64,000 bases of DNA from positions 930,001-994,000 of the forward strand of contig NZ_LT629772.1 in assembly GCF_900105385.1 (NCBI RefSeq), read 5' to 3'. Below the pieces are notes generated by a model. The model saw only the letters and a program-made list of their open reading frames with translations, had not been told where the DNA came from and did not search any database. Made by a program: the position numbers and the translations under genes. Within the stretch, counting starts at the first letter, position 1; every line of letters begins with the position of its first letter. Shown here in pieces: positions 35,392 through 43,527 of the stretch. The stretch comes from Microlunatus soli. Its GTDB lineage: Bacteria; Actinomycetota; Actinomycetes; Propionibacteriales; Propionibacteriaceae.

Positions 35392-36510
35392 TCAGAGTCG
35401 CCGCCCCAGCCCTCGGAAGCGGTACTGCATCACCCGGTAGATGCTGTTGTCGCCGGTGTTCCATTGGCTCACGGTCAGATGCAGATCGTCCAACGATGAG
35501 CCGGGAATCACGTAGCTGCCGTAGAGCTGCGCGACGTGGTTGATGTCCTCGTTGTCCCAGCTGGTGCCGTGCAGCAGCGTAATGCTCTCGGTTGTGCGCA
35601 GGTCCTGAGTGGGATGATCGAGCACCATCGCGTCGATCCGGTAGTCGGCGGAGTTGAACCAGGTGAAGACCCAGCGATCTCCCAGCTGGCGCAGCGACAT
35701 CTCACCGATGATGCCGTCGGTCACCGGGTCCGGTCCGGCTCCCCACTGCCAGCTGTCGCCGGCCTTCCCCCACGGCTCGTAGGCGTCGGGGTCGGTGATC
35801 TTGTCGGGGCGCACCCGATGCAGGATCATCGGGCTCTCCCGAAGGAATTCGGCGGAATAGACATAGATCCAGCCGTCGGATCCCAAGGCCCAGGTGAAGA
35901 GCTGCCACATCTTGTCGTAGGCAGCGCCCGGGAATCGGGCTCCGGAGTCGGTCCAGGTCGCGCCGTTGTCGGTCGAGGTCCAGATGCCGCTCCAGATCAC
36001 GTTGCCGAAGCCCTGGTTGACCACACCCTGCAAATACATCGTGTCGCCGATGGTGATCAGGTCCGACGGGATGATCGTGGAGATCTCGTCACCGTGCTCG
36101 TACGGGATCAGCTGGCTGGCCTGCTCGCCGCCGACCGCACCGGAGAACGTCACCCCGCTCGACAGACCGCGGGTCCGCGACCACAACGCGGTCGGCGACT
36201 TCCAGTTGTCGCCCCAATTGGGACCGAAGCTGTCGCCGAAGACGTACAGGGTCCGGCCGTCCGGGCAGCGCACCGGGATGCCGAGGTCGACGTAGCCGAT
36301 GCCGTACTTGCCGGTGATGTCGGGACCGGTCAGGTCCGCGACCTTGCTGATCCTGATGCCGTCGGCGACGACGGAATCGGTCGCCGCCGCGCTCGGCATG
36401 GTGCCGGCAACCAATCCGGCACCGACCACACCGGCTGCTCCGCCGAGGAACATCCGACGAGACAAACCGACCGAGCTGCTGATCTGAGAACCTGACCCCA
36501 CGACGTTCAT
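35392..36510 (-). CDS. Secreted DUF4185 protein with Tat signal
   Basis: A 372-residue exported protein. The twin-arginine signal SRRMFLGGAAGVVGAGLVAG starts near residue 18, with a likely cleavage after SAAA near residue 43. The mature part matches the DUF4185 beta-propeller-like fold by its LYVFGDSFGPNWGDNW, SGIWTSTDNGATW and WVFTWFNSADYRIDAMV stretches, which recall sialidase-like Asp-box repeats. The ATG at 36510 has GGGGGA upstream. It may bind or cleave extracellular glycans; no catalytic residues can be assigned. Convergent with the isoprenyl synthase, 7 bases apart. Confidence 0.8.
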   Translation of the reverse strand: MNVVGSGSQISSSVGLSRRMFLGGAAGVVGAGLVAGTMPSAAATDSVVADGIRISKVADLTGPDITGKYGIGYVDLGIPVRCPDGRTLYVFGDSFGPNWGDNWKSPTALWSRTRGLSSGVTFSGAVGGEQASQLIPYEHGDEISTIIPSDLITIGDTMYLQGVVNQGFGNVIWSGIWTSTDNGATWTDSGARFPGAAYDKMWQLFTWALGSDGWIYVYSAEFLRESPMILHRVRPDKITDPDAYEPWGKAGDSWQWGAGPDPVTDGIIGEMSLRQLGDRWVFTWFNSADYRIDAMVLDHPTQDLRTTESITLLHGTSWDNEDINHVAQLYGSYVIPGSSLDDLHLTVSQWNTGDNSIYRVMQYRFRGLGRRL

Positions 36511-36683
36511 CGTCGTCCCCCACTTCGTTGTGTGTGTGTGGCTGAGACAGTAGCGATGAAACCGATTTCGAACAATCCCCTGCCGGCAGCTTTCCGGCCC
36601 TGTCGGCAACTTTCGCACAAAGCCGGTTTCCGGAACGGCTATCCGGTTGACGCCACCCCGGCCGGCTGCCGCAGAGTGTGGTC

Positions 36684-37571
36684 ATGATCGACATCGCGAC
36701 CCGACTGCTGCGTCGGCGCCATGCACTCGACGGTCCCGCCGTTGTGCACGAGACCTGGGGGTCGTCGATCGTGGTCGAGATCGGCGAGCTGTTGATCAAG
36801 GCGAGTGGTGATCGCAGCACGACGGCCGAAGCACTGGTCGCCGGTCGCGCCAGGGCTGCCGGTGTGCCGGCGCCCGACGTGATCGACAGCGGCGTCGACG
36901 CCCGACTGCCGGGCGGACGCTGGATGATCATGAAGAGGATGCCTGGTACATCCTGGGACGCCGGCTCCGCCGACGACGATCAGATCACCTCGGTGATCGA
37001 TCAGGTCGGCAATCTGTTGATCAAGTTGCGGGCGGTCAGGTTGCCGGGATGGGGCTGGATCGATGACACCGGCCACGGCACCTCGGACTCATGGTCGCAA
37101 TGGCTGCGCCGACAGGTCACCGACAGTGCGACCACTCTGGTAGATCGGCTGCCGCCGGACTTCGTCCGTGACGCCTACGAGGCGATCGACCGAGCGGCAC
37201 CGGAGCTCGCCGCTGGCAGCCTGCTCAACGGCGATCTGGGACTGAGCCATGTCCTGGTGGACAGTAGCGGCCGCACTGTTACCGGTCTCCTCGACTGGGC
37301 AGCGGCAATCATCGGCGATCCGTTGTACGACGTCGCCACCTTCTCGATGGGCGGCCCGGCGGGCGATCCGATCCAGCAGGTCCCGCAGCCACGGCTGATC
37401 GCGGAGTACGCAGCACGAACCGGCAATCCGGTGGATGATCGCCGGGTCGATCTGTATCGGATGATCAATCATCTCTTCAATGCGTGTTGGAGCGTTGACA
37501 ACGATGTCCTGTCCTGGACCGACGATCTGTGCCGCACAGTCGTCGCCCTGCTCACCAAGATCAACTCCTGA
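36684..37571 (+). CDS. Aminoglycoside-phosphotransferase-like (APH) kinase
   Basis: A 295-residue protein-kinase-like small-molecule phosphotransferase of unknown substrate. The C-lobe has the Brenner-type motif as LLNGDLGLSHVLVDSSG, where the usual H-G-D reads N-G-D while the catalytic Asp is kept. GLLDWAAAIIGDPLYDVA corresponds to the Mg-binding D-W motif. The N-lobe has VVEIGELLIKASG. The ATG at 36684 is used; a GTG six bases earlier is possible. There are no resistance-island signs around it, so a housekeeping or detoxifying role is as likely as antibiotic resistance. Confidence 0.8.
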   Translation: MIDIATRLLRRRHALDGPAVVHETWGSSIVVEIGELLIKASGDRSTTAEALVAGRARAAGVPAPDVIDSGVDARLPGGRWMIMKRMPGTSWDAGSADDDQITSVIDQVGNLLIKLRAVRLPGWGWIDDTGHGTSDSWSQWLRRQVTDSATTLVDRLPPDFVRDAYEAIDRAAPELAAGSLLNGDLGLSHVLVDSSGRTVTGLLDWAAAIIGDPLYDVATFSMGGPAGDPIQQVPQPRLIAEYAARTGNPVDDRRVDLYRMINHLFNACWSVDNDVLSWTDDLCRTVVALLTKINS

Positions 37572-38110
37572 ACGCGAGGACGTTCGCACCGAAGGTGGTT
37601 CGACGTGTCCAGTGGGTATCCAGCAAGGGAGAGGAACACCGGGTGTCGCGACCGATCGCCCAGGACCATCTCCACAGCACCGCAAAGATCCTCAGGACAT
37701 CCTTCTTGATCAGACCAAGTCACCTATGCCGTGGTTTCGGAGAGTCCACGCGGACGCACGACGACTTCGGCCCCGGGACGTACGCGGTCTCGAAGGTGCG
37801 GTCGACGAGAAGGGCGCGGTTTCGGCGCGGCCACGCACAGGCCCGACAGAACAGGCTGTGCGCAGCACCTGCGATGCCTCGTATTCGGAAACGACAGCGT
37901 GTGCCCAGCAGCGGGCGATCACGACGCGCCGAACCGGCCTCGCCCTCCGGCAGCACGACCGACACCAAGTCCTGGTAGCTGTCCTCGGTCGGCCTCCACG
38001 GTGGCCCATCACGTCGGAAGCGATTGATGAGCTGCAACGCGCTACTGGATCCGGTCGACTCCGATGATGTAGCCATCCGCGCGAGACAAAGGCCGACCGG
38101 CCGCGGCGAA
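37572..38110. other. 539-base gap without a convincing gene
   Basis: Frames here on both strands (for example minus 37720-38076, plus 37529-37978) have rare-codon-like composition, no recognisable motif and no supporting ribosome binding site. It may be a decayed gene. Nothing else is seen. Confidence 0.4.
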
Positions 38111-39613
38111 TCAGCGGCGTAGTCGCATCGATCGTTCGGTGAAGCGGGCGTGTTGTCGGGGCCGCTGCCGCGGATCGATCCGCACCGGTGGGATCACCTC
38201 CGGCAACCCGTGTCGATCCAGCCGGATGGTCCACCGACTCCCCGGTCGTGCGGCGGGGTCGGGTTCGACCAGTTGATGATGGTGAGCACACAACAACACG
38301 CCGTTGGACAGGCAGGTCTCACCATCGTCCCACCACGGCCTCAGATGATGACCCTCGCACCGGATCGGTGGCACATCACAGCCGGGGAAGGCGCAGCCGC
38401 CGTCTCGCAGGGTCAGTGCCTGCCGCAGGGCGCCGGTGAACAACCGCACCCTGCGTCCGAGATCCAGTACGGTCGACGGGCCACCGAAGACGGCGGGCAG
38501 GAGGTCCGCACCACACGCGAGTCGTCGGGCTTCGCCGGGGGTCACGGTTTCGTCGGAGCCGAGGATCACTCCTCCGGATCGAAGTCCGGCCAGGAGCTGG
38601 TCGTAGTCGATCGCGATCACCACCCGGGGTCGGTCACCATGGACCGTTGGGGCGAGTTGGCGTTGGGACAGGTCGTCGATCATCGCGGTCAGGCTGTCGG
38701 CCCGACGCTGCGCCAACGTCGGCACCTCGGCCTGCGGATCGATCCGATGATCCACCCCCTTGGCGCGGGCGTGTTTCTCATAGGCGTCGAGTTGACCGAT
38801 GAACGCCTCCCCGGCCACCGCGGGCAACCGGCCATGAAAGTCGACCGACCCGTGCCTGCCGTGGCGCCAGGTCAGATACCGGTCCCGTTGAGCGCGGCGC
38901 TCCTCGGCCTCCAGTTGGGCGCCGAGCCGTTCCTCCACCGTGTCGGGTTCGAGCTCCTCGACCAGACGATTCGCCAATCGACGTAACGCATCGGCAGGGA
39001 ACTCGGCGGCGCGGATGATCAACTCGACCTGCAATCCTTCGACCTCGACCGGGTCGGCAGTGACCGGGAGTTCCTTCAAACTGGTGCAGATCGCCGTGGC
39101 TTGTTCCACCGTCACATCCGCCGAACCGACCGCGGCAGCGATCAGCCGGAACCGCTCCAACTGTTCGGCCAACCGGACCATCGCCCGGCCCTGCCGGGGA
39201 CGGAGCCGGTCGGTATCGGTGACCCGGTCAGCGACGGTCCAGCCCTGCTGCTCCTCACAGACCCGGCGACGCTGGGTTTCGGCAATGGTCCGCAATTGCT
39301 CACCCCGAAGCCGGTCGGCGAAACCACCCAACTGATCCAGCCGTTCCAACAACTCGGCATCGGACAACTGCCACACCTCTGCAGCCATCAACCGCTCGAC
39401 CGCCTGCCGGAGCCCTACCAGCGGAGGCGGCACCGTATGCAGATCCTCACCCGGATCGTCGGGCAACTCATCGTCCCACCGCGACGGAGGTTCCCAGCAC
39501 GGATGATCATCAGCGGGCCCGTTCCGCGGATCGTCATAGAACCAGTCCGGGACCGTCAACAGCTCCGGCGCAGCATCACCCGCAGCACCGGTCGTGAGCG
39601 TCCCGTTCCTCAT
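38111..39613 (-). CDS. DUF222 / HNH endonuclease domain protein (13E12-type)
   Basis: A 500-residue protein of the DUF222-HNH group that is often multicopy in Actinobacteria (13E12 repeat family). The DUF222 region spans about residues 60-370. The C-terminal HNH module (about 400-450) has CAFPGCDVPP, the CEGHHLRPWWDDGET core and LCAHHHQLVEPD, with two cysteine pairs likely holding zinc. The start is ATG at 39613; the open frame continues upstream only through repeats. Exact role unknown; such genes are frequent in accessory DNA. Confidence 0.88.
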   Translation of the reverse strand: MRNGTLTTGAAGDAAPELLTVPDWFYDDPRNGPADDHPCWEPPSRWDDELPDDPGEDLHTVPPPLVGLRQAVERLMAAEVWQLSDAELLERLDQLGGFADRLRGEQLRTIAETQRRRVCEEQQGWTVADRVTDTDRLRPRQGRAMVRLAEQLERFRLIAAAVGSADVTVEQATAICTSLKELPVTADPVEVEGLQVELIIRAAEFPADALRRLANRLVEELEPDTVEERLGAQLEAEERRAQRDRYLTWRHGRHGSVDFHGRLPAVAGEAFIGQLDAYEKHARAKGVDHRIDPQAEVPTLAQRRADSLTAMIDDLSQRQLAPTVHGDRPRVVIAIDYDQLLAGLRSGGVILGSDETVTPGEARRLACGADLLPAVFGGPSTVLDLGRRVRLFTGALRQALTLRDGGCAFPGCDVPPIRCEGHHLRPWWDDGETCLSNGVLLCAHHHQLVEPDPAARPGSRWTIRLDRHGLPEVIPPVRIDPRQRPRQHARFTERSMRLRR

Positions 39614-39663
39614 GTCCAACACACTAGAACGACGCACTGACAGTTTCCCCGGCACGACAGTTG

Positions 39664-39711
39664 CCCGACACCCCGCGTGCCCGACACCCCGCGTGCCCGA
39701 CACCCCGCGTG
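39664..39711. repeat. 16-base perfect tandem repeat, three copies
   Basis: The unit CCCGACACCCCGCGTG is repeated three times exactly, then decays into CCCGGCACGAC. It lies 51 bases upstream of the DUF222-HNH start. There are no spacers, so it is not a CRISPR array. Confidence 0.9.
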
Positions 39712-39828
39712 CCCGGCACGACGCTAGCCCGCCAACACGACCGGCGACGGACCGGTCGTCGCGGCCGTGCAGGCAGCGGTCCGCAGGCTGGTGGCCATCC
39801 CTCCCGTTCGGCGGGTTCGAGCAGCTAC

Positions 39829-39907
39829 GAGGTCGTGTACCCGGCGTGATCGGTCCGAGGTACTCGGGAGGTCGTGCACTCCCGGCGTGGCCGGCCCAGT
39901 CACTCGG
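39829..39907. repeat. About 40-base degenerate tandem repeat, two copies
   Basis: Units at 39829-39867 and 39868-39907 both begin GAGGTCGTG, contain CCCGGCGTG or its equivalent, and end ACTCGG. About 30 of 40 positions agree. It lies in the same repeat-rich gap. Confidence 0.7.
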
Positions 39908-39975
39908 GAATGTGCCGACCGGATCCGGCCGGCGTATGGCGCTGACCGCGGACCGTGCAGCTCCGACAAGGAACG

Positions 39976-40011
39976 CCCGCCCCTTATGGACAACCCGCCC
40001 CTTATGGACAA
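39976..40011. repeat. 18-base perfect tandem duplication
   Basis: CCCGCCCCTTATGGACAA occurs twice head to tail, just after the 3' end of the PPOX gene. On the minus strand it reads TTGTCCATAAGGGGCGGG. It may be a copy of a dispersed element. Confidence 0.85.
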
Positions 40012-40029
40012 GGAGACGTACGCTGGCGA

Positions 40030-40506
40030 TCAGTCGCCGAGACGCTCCGCGACGTCGGCGGGGAAACCGCCGGTGGCGATCGGCCCCCACCGGGTCGGGG
40101 TGATCCTGATCAAGGACTTGTCCTGGACCCGCATCGCCTCGCGGTACTCGTCCCAGTCGGGATGTTCCCCGGAGATGCAGCGGAAGTAGTCGACCAACCC
40201 GTCGGCGGCATCGGGCATGTGCAACACCTCCGCGTCCCCGTCGACCTGGACCCAGGCGCCGCCGAAGTCGTCGGACAGCACCAGCACCGACACCTGCGGA
40301 CGCCGCTCGGCGTTGCGGGTCTTGGCCCGGCCGGGATAGCTCGAGATCACGATCCGGCCCTCCTGATCGACGCCACCGGTGACCGGTGAGATCTGCGGGC
40401 GGCCGTCGGCTCGGGTGGTGGCCAGCAGGAGGTGATGCCGCGGGCGGACGAAGTCGAGCAGTTCGGTCAGGTCGACCGTGGTGTTGGTGGCAATTGATCG
40501 GGCCAT
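40030..40506 (-). CDS. PPOX-class (pyridoxamine 5'-phosphate oxidase fold) F420/flavin-dependent protein
   Basis: A 158-residue split-barrel protein. Family features are LLLATTRADGRPQISPVTGG near the N-terminus, VVISSYPGRAKTRNAERRPQ, and WVQVDGDAEVLHMPDA. The C-terminal LIRITPTRWGPIATGGFP is typical of actinobacterial F420-dependent PPOX proteins. The ATG at 40506 is supported by GGAG. It is divergent from the ArsR-SRPBCC pair, with an operator between them. Confidence 0.85.
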   Translation of the reverse strand: MARSIATNTTVDLTELLDFVRPRHHLLLATTRADGRPQISPVTGGVDQEGRIVISSYPGRAKTRNAERRPQVSVLVLSDDFGGAWVQVDGDAEVLHMPDAADGLVDYFRCISGEHPDWDEYREAMRVQDKSLIRITPTRWGPIATGGFPADVAERLGD

Positions 40507-40568
40507 GGCTCCGACCTTACTGGGCAGCGATCTGCCCCCGGCAGTGACCGCCCTTGCCGATTCTTGTA

Positions 40569-40584
40569 ATAAGCAGTACCTTAT
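40569..40584. promoter_or_regulatory. Inverted repeat ATAAG-N6-CTTAT between PPOX and arsR-like genes
   Basis: Five-base perfect arms, partly extended, in the short divergent gap and ending six bases before the ArsR GTG start. AT-rich palindromes of this kind are typical ArsR-family operators. Autoregulation is inferred. Confidence 0.5.
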
Positions 40585-40589
40585 GATTC

Positions 40590-40916
40590 GTGACGACTTA
40601 TCCAACCGACGCGTGGGCAGCACTCGGCGACCCACGCCGCCGGGAGATCGTCGAGCGACTGGCAGACAGGCCACAGACGGTGGCCGAGCTCACCGGCGAA
40701 CTGCCGATCAGCCAGCCGGCGATCTCCCAACACCTGAAGGTGTTGCGGGACAGCGAATTGGTGAGCTTCCGCCCCGACGGCGCACGCCGGGTCTACCAGC
40801 TCAGACCGGACGGCATAGCCGCGCTCCGTGCCGACCTCGATCGGTTCTGGAGCAGCGCACTGGCCAACTTCAAACAGCTCGCAGACGCCGAAGCAGCATC
40901 ACCGAAGGAGAAATGA
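40590..40916 (+). CDS. ArsR-family transcriptional regulator
   Basis: A 108-residue winged-helix repressor. It begins with TYPTDAWAALGDPRRREIVERLAD, and its recognition helix region is ELPISQPAISQHLKVLRDSELV. No metal-binding cysteines are seen, so it belongs to the metal-independent group that pairs with SRPBCC proteins. The start is GTG directly after a palindrome, so the message may be leaderless or nearly so. Its stop overlaps the first possible start of the next gene. Confidence 0.92.
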   Translation: MTTYPTDAWAALGDPRRREIVERLADRPQTVAELTGELPISQPAISQHLKVLRDSELVSFRPDGARRVYQLRPDGIAALRADLDRFWSSALANFKQLADAEAASPKEK

Positions 40917-40918
40917 TC

Positions 40919-41404
40919 ATGAGCAGCACATCCACCGACAGCACCGTCCGCCAACAGGTCACCGTCGCACTGCCGGTCGACCGAGCGTTCGCCCTGTTCA
41001 CCGAACAGTTCGACAAGATCAAACCGCGCGAGCACAACATGTTGTCCGTGCCGATCGTCGAGTCGGTTTTCGAGCAGAAGGAAGGCGGCTCGGTCTACGA
41101 CCGTGGCGAGGACGGTTCGATCTGCCGCTGGGCGCGCGTGCTCACCTACGAACCGCCGACCCGGTTCGTGATCAGCTGGGACATCACCCCGCGCTGGCAG
41201 ATCGAGACCGACCCGGCTCGCTGCAGCGAGGTCGAGGTCCGCTTCGTCGCCGACGGCGAGGACAACACTCGAGTCGAGCTGGAACACCGCCACCTCGATC
41301 GACACGGGGACGGCTGGGAGTCCGAGCGGGACGGCATCGAGGGCCCGAACGGCTGGCCGATCTACCTGCAGCGGTTCACCGATCTGGCCGGCGCAGCTGA
41401 ATGA
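40919..41404 (+). CDS. SRPBCC / AHSA1 (START-like) domain protein
   Basis: A 161-residue START-like fold protein. Markers are VTVALPVDRAFALFTEQFDKI at the start, FEQKEGGSVYDRGEDGS, and the C-terminal WPIYLQRFTDLAG helix. The ATG at 40919 is preferred to the one at 40913 because AAGGAG is better spaced. It is the cognate downstream partner of the ArsR gene; ligand unknown. Its relation to the fused protein at 28.0-28.8 kb is a useful comparison. Confidence 0.88.
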   Translation: MSSTSTDSTVRQQVTVALPVDRAFALFTEQFDKIKPREHNMLSVPIVESVFEQKEGGSVYDRGEDGSICRWARVLTYEPPTRFVISWDITPRWQIETDPARCSEVEVRFVADGEDNTRVELEHRHLDRHGDGWESERDGIEGPNGWPIYLQRFTDLAGAAE

Positions 41405-41512
41405 CGCAGCCCCCAGCCCGGGCGGCCGAGCTCGGGCCGGGACGAGGACGAACCATAATCGACTTCGCACCGGACGCCGCACCCACTCGGTCGCCGGGTC
41501 GGCAGATCGTGA

Positions 41513-42346
41513 TCAGAGCAACGGTTCGATCAGTCGGTGATAGCGGTCGGCGACCTCGGTCGCGACCTCGGCGTACGGGCGGGCCCAGACATCGGCGTGG
41601 AAGATCTCGGTCTCGATGTCACCCTCGTACCCGGCGGCGAGCACCGCACGGGTGATCGGCTCGAAGTCGATGTGGCCGTCGCCCGGGATCCCCCGCGCCA
41701 GCAGGTTGTCGGCCGGCAGCGGGGTGATCCAGTCACAGATCTGATAACTGGCGATCCGGTCCTTACCGGCCCGCGCGATCTGTTCCAGGACCTGGGGATC
41801 CCACCACACGTGATAGGTGTCGACCACCACTGCCGCCACCTCAGGGGCGAACTGCTCGGCGATATCGAGCGCCTGCCCCAGGGTGTTGATCACCGCACGA
41901 TCCGCGGCATACATCGGATGCAGCGGCTCGATCGCCAGCCGGACACCGAGCGAGCGCGCGTCCTCGGCCAGCGCTCCGATCGCGTCCCGGACCCGTTCGC
42001 GGGCGCCGATCAGATCGCGATCACCGACCGGCAGACCGCCGGCCACCAGCACCAGGGTGTCGGTGCCGAGTCGGTGCGCTTCCTCCAGCGCACGCCGATT
42101 GTCCTCCAGGGCCGCGTCGCGTTCGGGTCCGGGCAGCGTGGTGAAGAAGCCACCACGGCACAGGCTCGACACCCGCAGCCCCGATTGCTGAACCAGCTCG
42201 ACGGCCTTGTCCAGACCGACCTCGGCGACCGGCTCACGCCACAGACCGATGGTCTCATAACCCGTGTCGACCGCGACCTGCAGCGCCTCGGCCAGGGAGG
42301 CGTACTTGATCGTCGCCTGGTTGAGGGAGAACCGGCCGTGGGTCAT
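41513..42346 (-). CDS. Sugar phosphate isomerase/epimerase (xylose isomerase-like TIM barrel)
   Basis: A 277-residue AP endonuclease family 2-type TIM barrel. Metal-site residues are recognisable in LAIEPLHPMYAADR, VVVDTYHVWWDPQVLE and the late DIETEIFHADVW. A product-type motif DNLLARGIPGDGHIDF lies in the loop before the last strand. Its ATG overlaps the upstream gene's stop by four bases, so it is the last gene of the Gfo/Idh - DUF993 - isomerase operon. It probably isomerises an oxidised sugar or inositol derivative. Confidence 0.88.
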   Translation of the reverse strand: MTHGRFSLNQATIKYASLAEALQVAVDTGYETIGLWREPVAEVGLDKAVELVQQSGLRVSSLCRGGFFTTLPGPERDAALEDNRRALEEAHRLGTDTLVLVAGGLPVGDRDLIGARERVRDAIGALAEDARSLGVRLAIEPLHPMYAADRAVINTLGQALDIAEQFAPEVAAVVVDTYHVWWDPQVLEQIARAGKDRIASYQICDWITPLPADNLLARGIPGDGHIDFEPITRAVLAAGYEGDIETEIFHADVWARPYAEVATEVADRYHRLIEPLL

Positions 42347-43527
42347 CGCTGGACCTCGATTCCGTTCACCGACAGCAATCCGTGCCATCGCGCGGCAGCA
42401 AGATCAGGATCGCTCAGGGCGTTGGCCTCGGCTGCGAGCCGGACGATCTCGGACAGGTGCGGCAGGCTGCGTGCGCTGTGCAGGCCACCGATCATCGCCG
42501 GGCTCGGCTGATGGCCGTTCAGCCAGGACAGGAACGCCACACCGGTCTTGTAGTAGAAGGTCGGCGCGGCGAAGATCTGCCGGGACAGCGCCTCGGTCGG
42601 ACCGAGGATGGCTCGGTAGCGTTCATGATCATCATCGTCCAACGCGGCGAACGCGGCCGCCGCATTCGGGCCGACGGCTGCGAAGGCACCGAGCAGCGCA
42701 TCGGAATGCCGCACGCCGTCGCCCTCGATCAGCCCGACGTAGTTGAAGTCGTCTCCGGTGAACAGCCGGACACCGTCGGGAAGCTCGGCCCGCAAGGCGA
42801 TCTCGGCGTCGGCGTCCAGCAGGCTCATCTTGATGCCGCGCACCTTGTCCGGATGATTGCCGATGATCTCCAGGACCGTCTTGCTCGCCTCGGCGACGTC
42901 AGCGCTGCCGAAGTAGCCCGCGAGTTGCGGATCGAATGCCTCTCCCAGCCAGTGCAGGATCACCGGACGTTCGACGTCGGCCAGCAACCGGCCGTAGACA
43001 TCGACGTAGTCCGCCGACGACCGGGCCGCACGCGCAAGATGCCGACTGGCCATCAGCACCACCCCGGCGCCCTGCTGCTGGCTGAACTCCAGCTGCTCGG
43101 CGTAACCGGCGATCACCTGATCACGATCGATGTCCGCGGCCTCGATGTGGTCGGTGTTCACGCCGACGACCACCGCGTCGGCAAGATCATCGAAGCCGGA
43201 CTCGGTCCGCGCCTCGGCCGCGCTGCGGGCGATCAGTTCGCGGGTCGCGGCGGCGTCCAGACCCATGTTGCGTTGAGCGGTGTCCATCGCGTCGGCAACA
43301 CCGAGCCCCCAGGACCACAGGTGCCGGCGGAAACCCAGCGTGGCATCCCAGTCGATCTCGGCAGGGCGGCCGGGGGTGTTGTCGGCGTAGGCGTTCGGCA
43401 CCACATGCGCGGCAGCAAAGGCGATCCGACTGCCGAATCGCGCGGTCGGTCGGGTCAGCGGCTCGACCGCCGGAGCAGCGTAGGAGATCAGGCCGCCATG
43501 ATCATCGACCAGGGTGAAGTCGGTCAT
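42343..43527 (-). CDS. DUF993 / dihydrodipicolinate synthase-like protein
   Basis: A 394-residue aldolase-like TIM barrel (DUF993), probably a lyase for a sugar acid or a keto-sugar. Recognisable stretches are HVVPNAYADNTPGRPAEIDW, GVNTDHIEAADIDRD and HWLGEAFDPQLAGYFGS. The lysine-bearing strand KVRGIKMSLLDADAE would supply the Schiff-base lysine if the mechanism is aldolase-like, which is inferred. It starts one base into the stop of the upstream Gfo/Idh gene (TGATG). Confidence 0.82.
   Translation of the reverse strand: MTDFTLVDDHGGLISYAAPAVEPLTRPTARFGSRIAFAAAHVVPNAYADNTPGRPAEIDWDATLGFRRHLWSWGLGVADAMDTAQRNMGLDAAATRELIARSAAEARTESGFDDLADAVVVGVNTDHIEAADIDRDQVIAGYAEQLEFSQQQGAGVVLMASRHLARAARSSADYVDVYGRLLADVERPVILHWLGEAFDPQLAGYFGSADVAEASKTVLEIIGNHPDKVRGIKMSLLDADAEIALRAELPDGVRLFTGDDFNYVGLIEGDGVRHSDALLGAFAAVGPNAAAAFAALDDDDHERYRAILGPTEALSRQIFAAPTFYYKTGVAFLSWLNGHQPSPAMIGGLHSARSLPHLSEIVRLAAEANALSDPDLAAARWHGLLSVNGIEVQR

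Larger units (their letters stand above)
39614..40029. other. 416-base repeat-rich gap between HNH gene and PPOX gene
   Basis: Three different short tandem duplications occur here (39664-39711, 39829-39907, 39976-40011), listed separately. No gene is supported; the long minus-strand frame extending from the HNH gene encodes Arg/Gly-rich repeat product without homology that I recognise. Confidence 0.6.

Noticed and set aside
36525-36545. GTGTGTGTGTG tract upstream of the DUF4185 gene as a phase-variable repeat
   Set aside because: Only five to six dinucleotides, outside the coding region; too short to claim phase variation.
37720-38076. Minus-strand frame of 118 codons in the gap before the HNH gene
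   Set aside because: No recognisable motif, poor start context and Arg/Ser-rich composition like a shadow frame. Kept only as a possible decayed gene.
39664-39711. Tandem repeats considered as a CRISPR array
   Set aside because: Units are 16 bases, contiguous and without spacers, and no cas genes are near.
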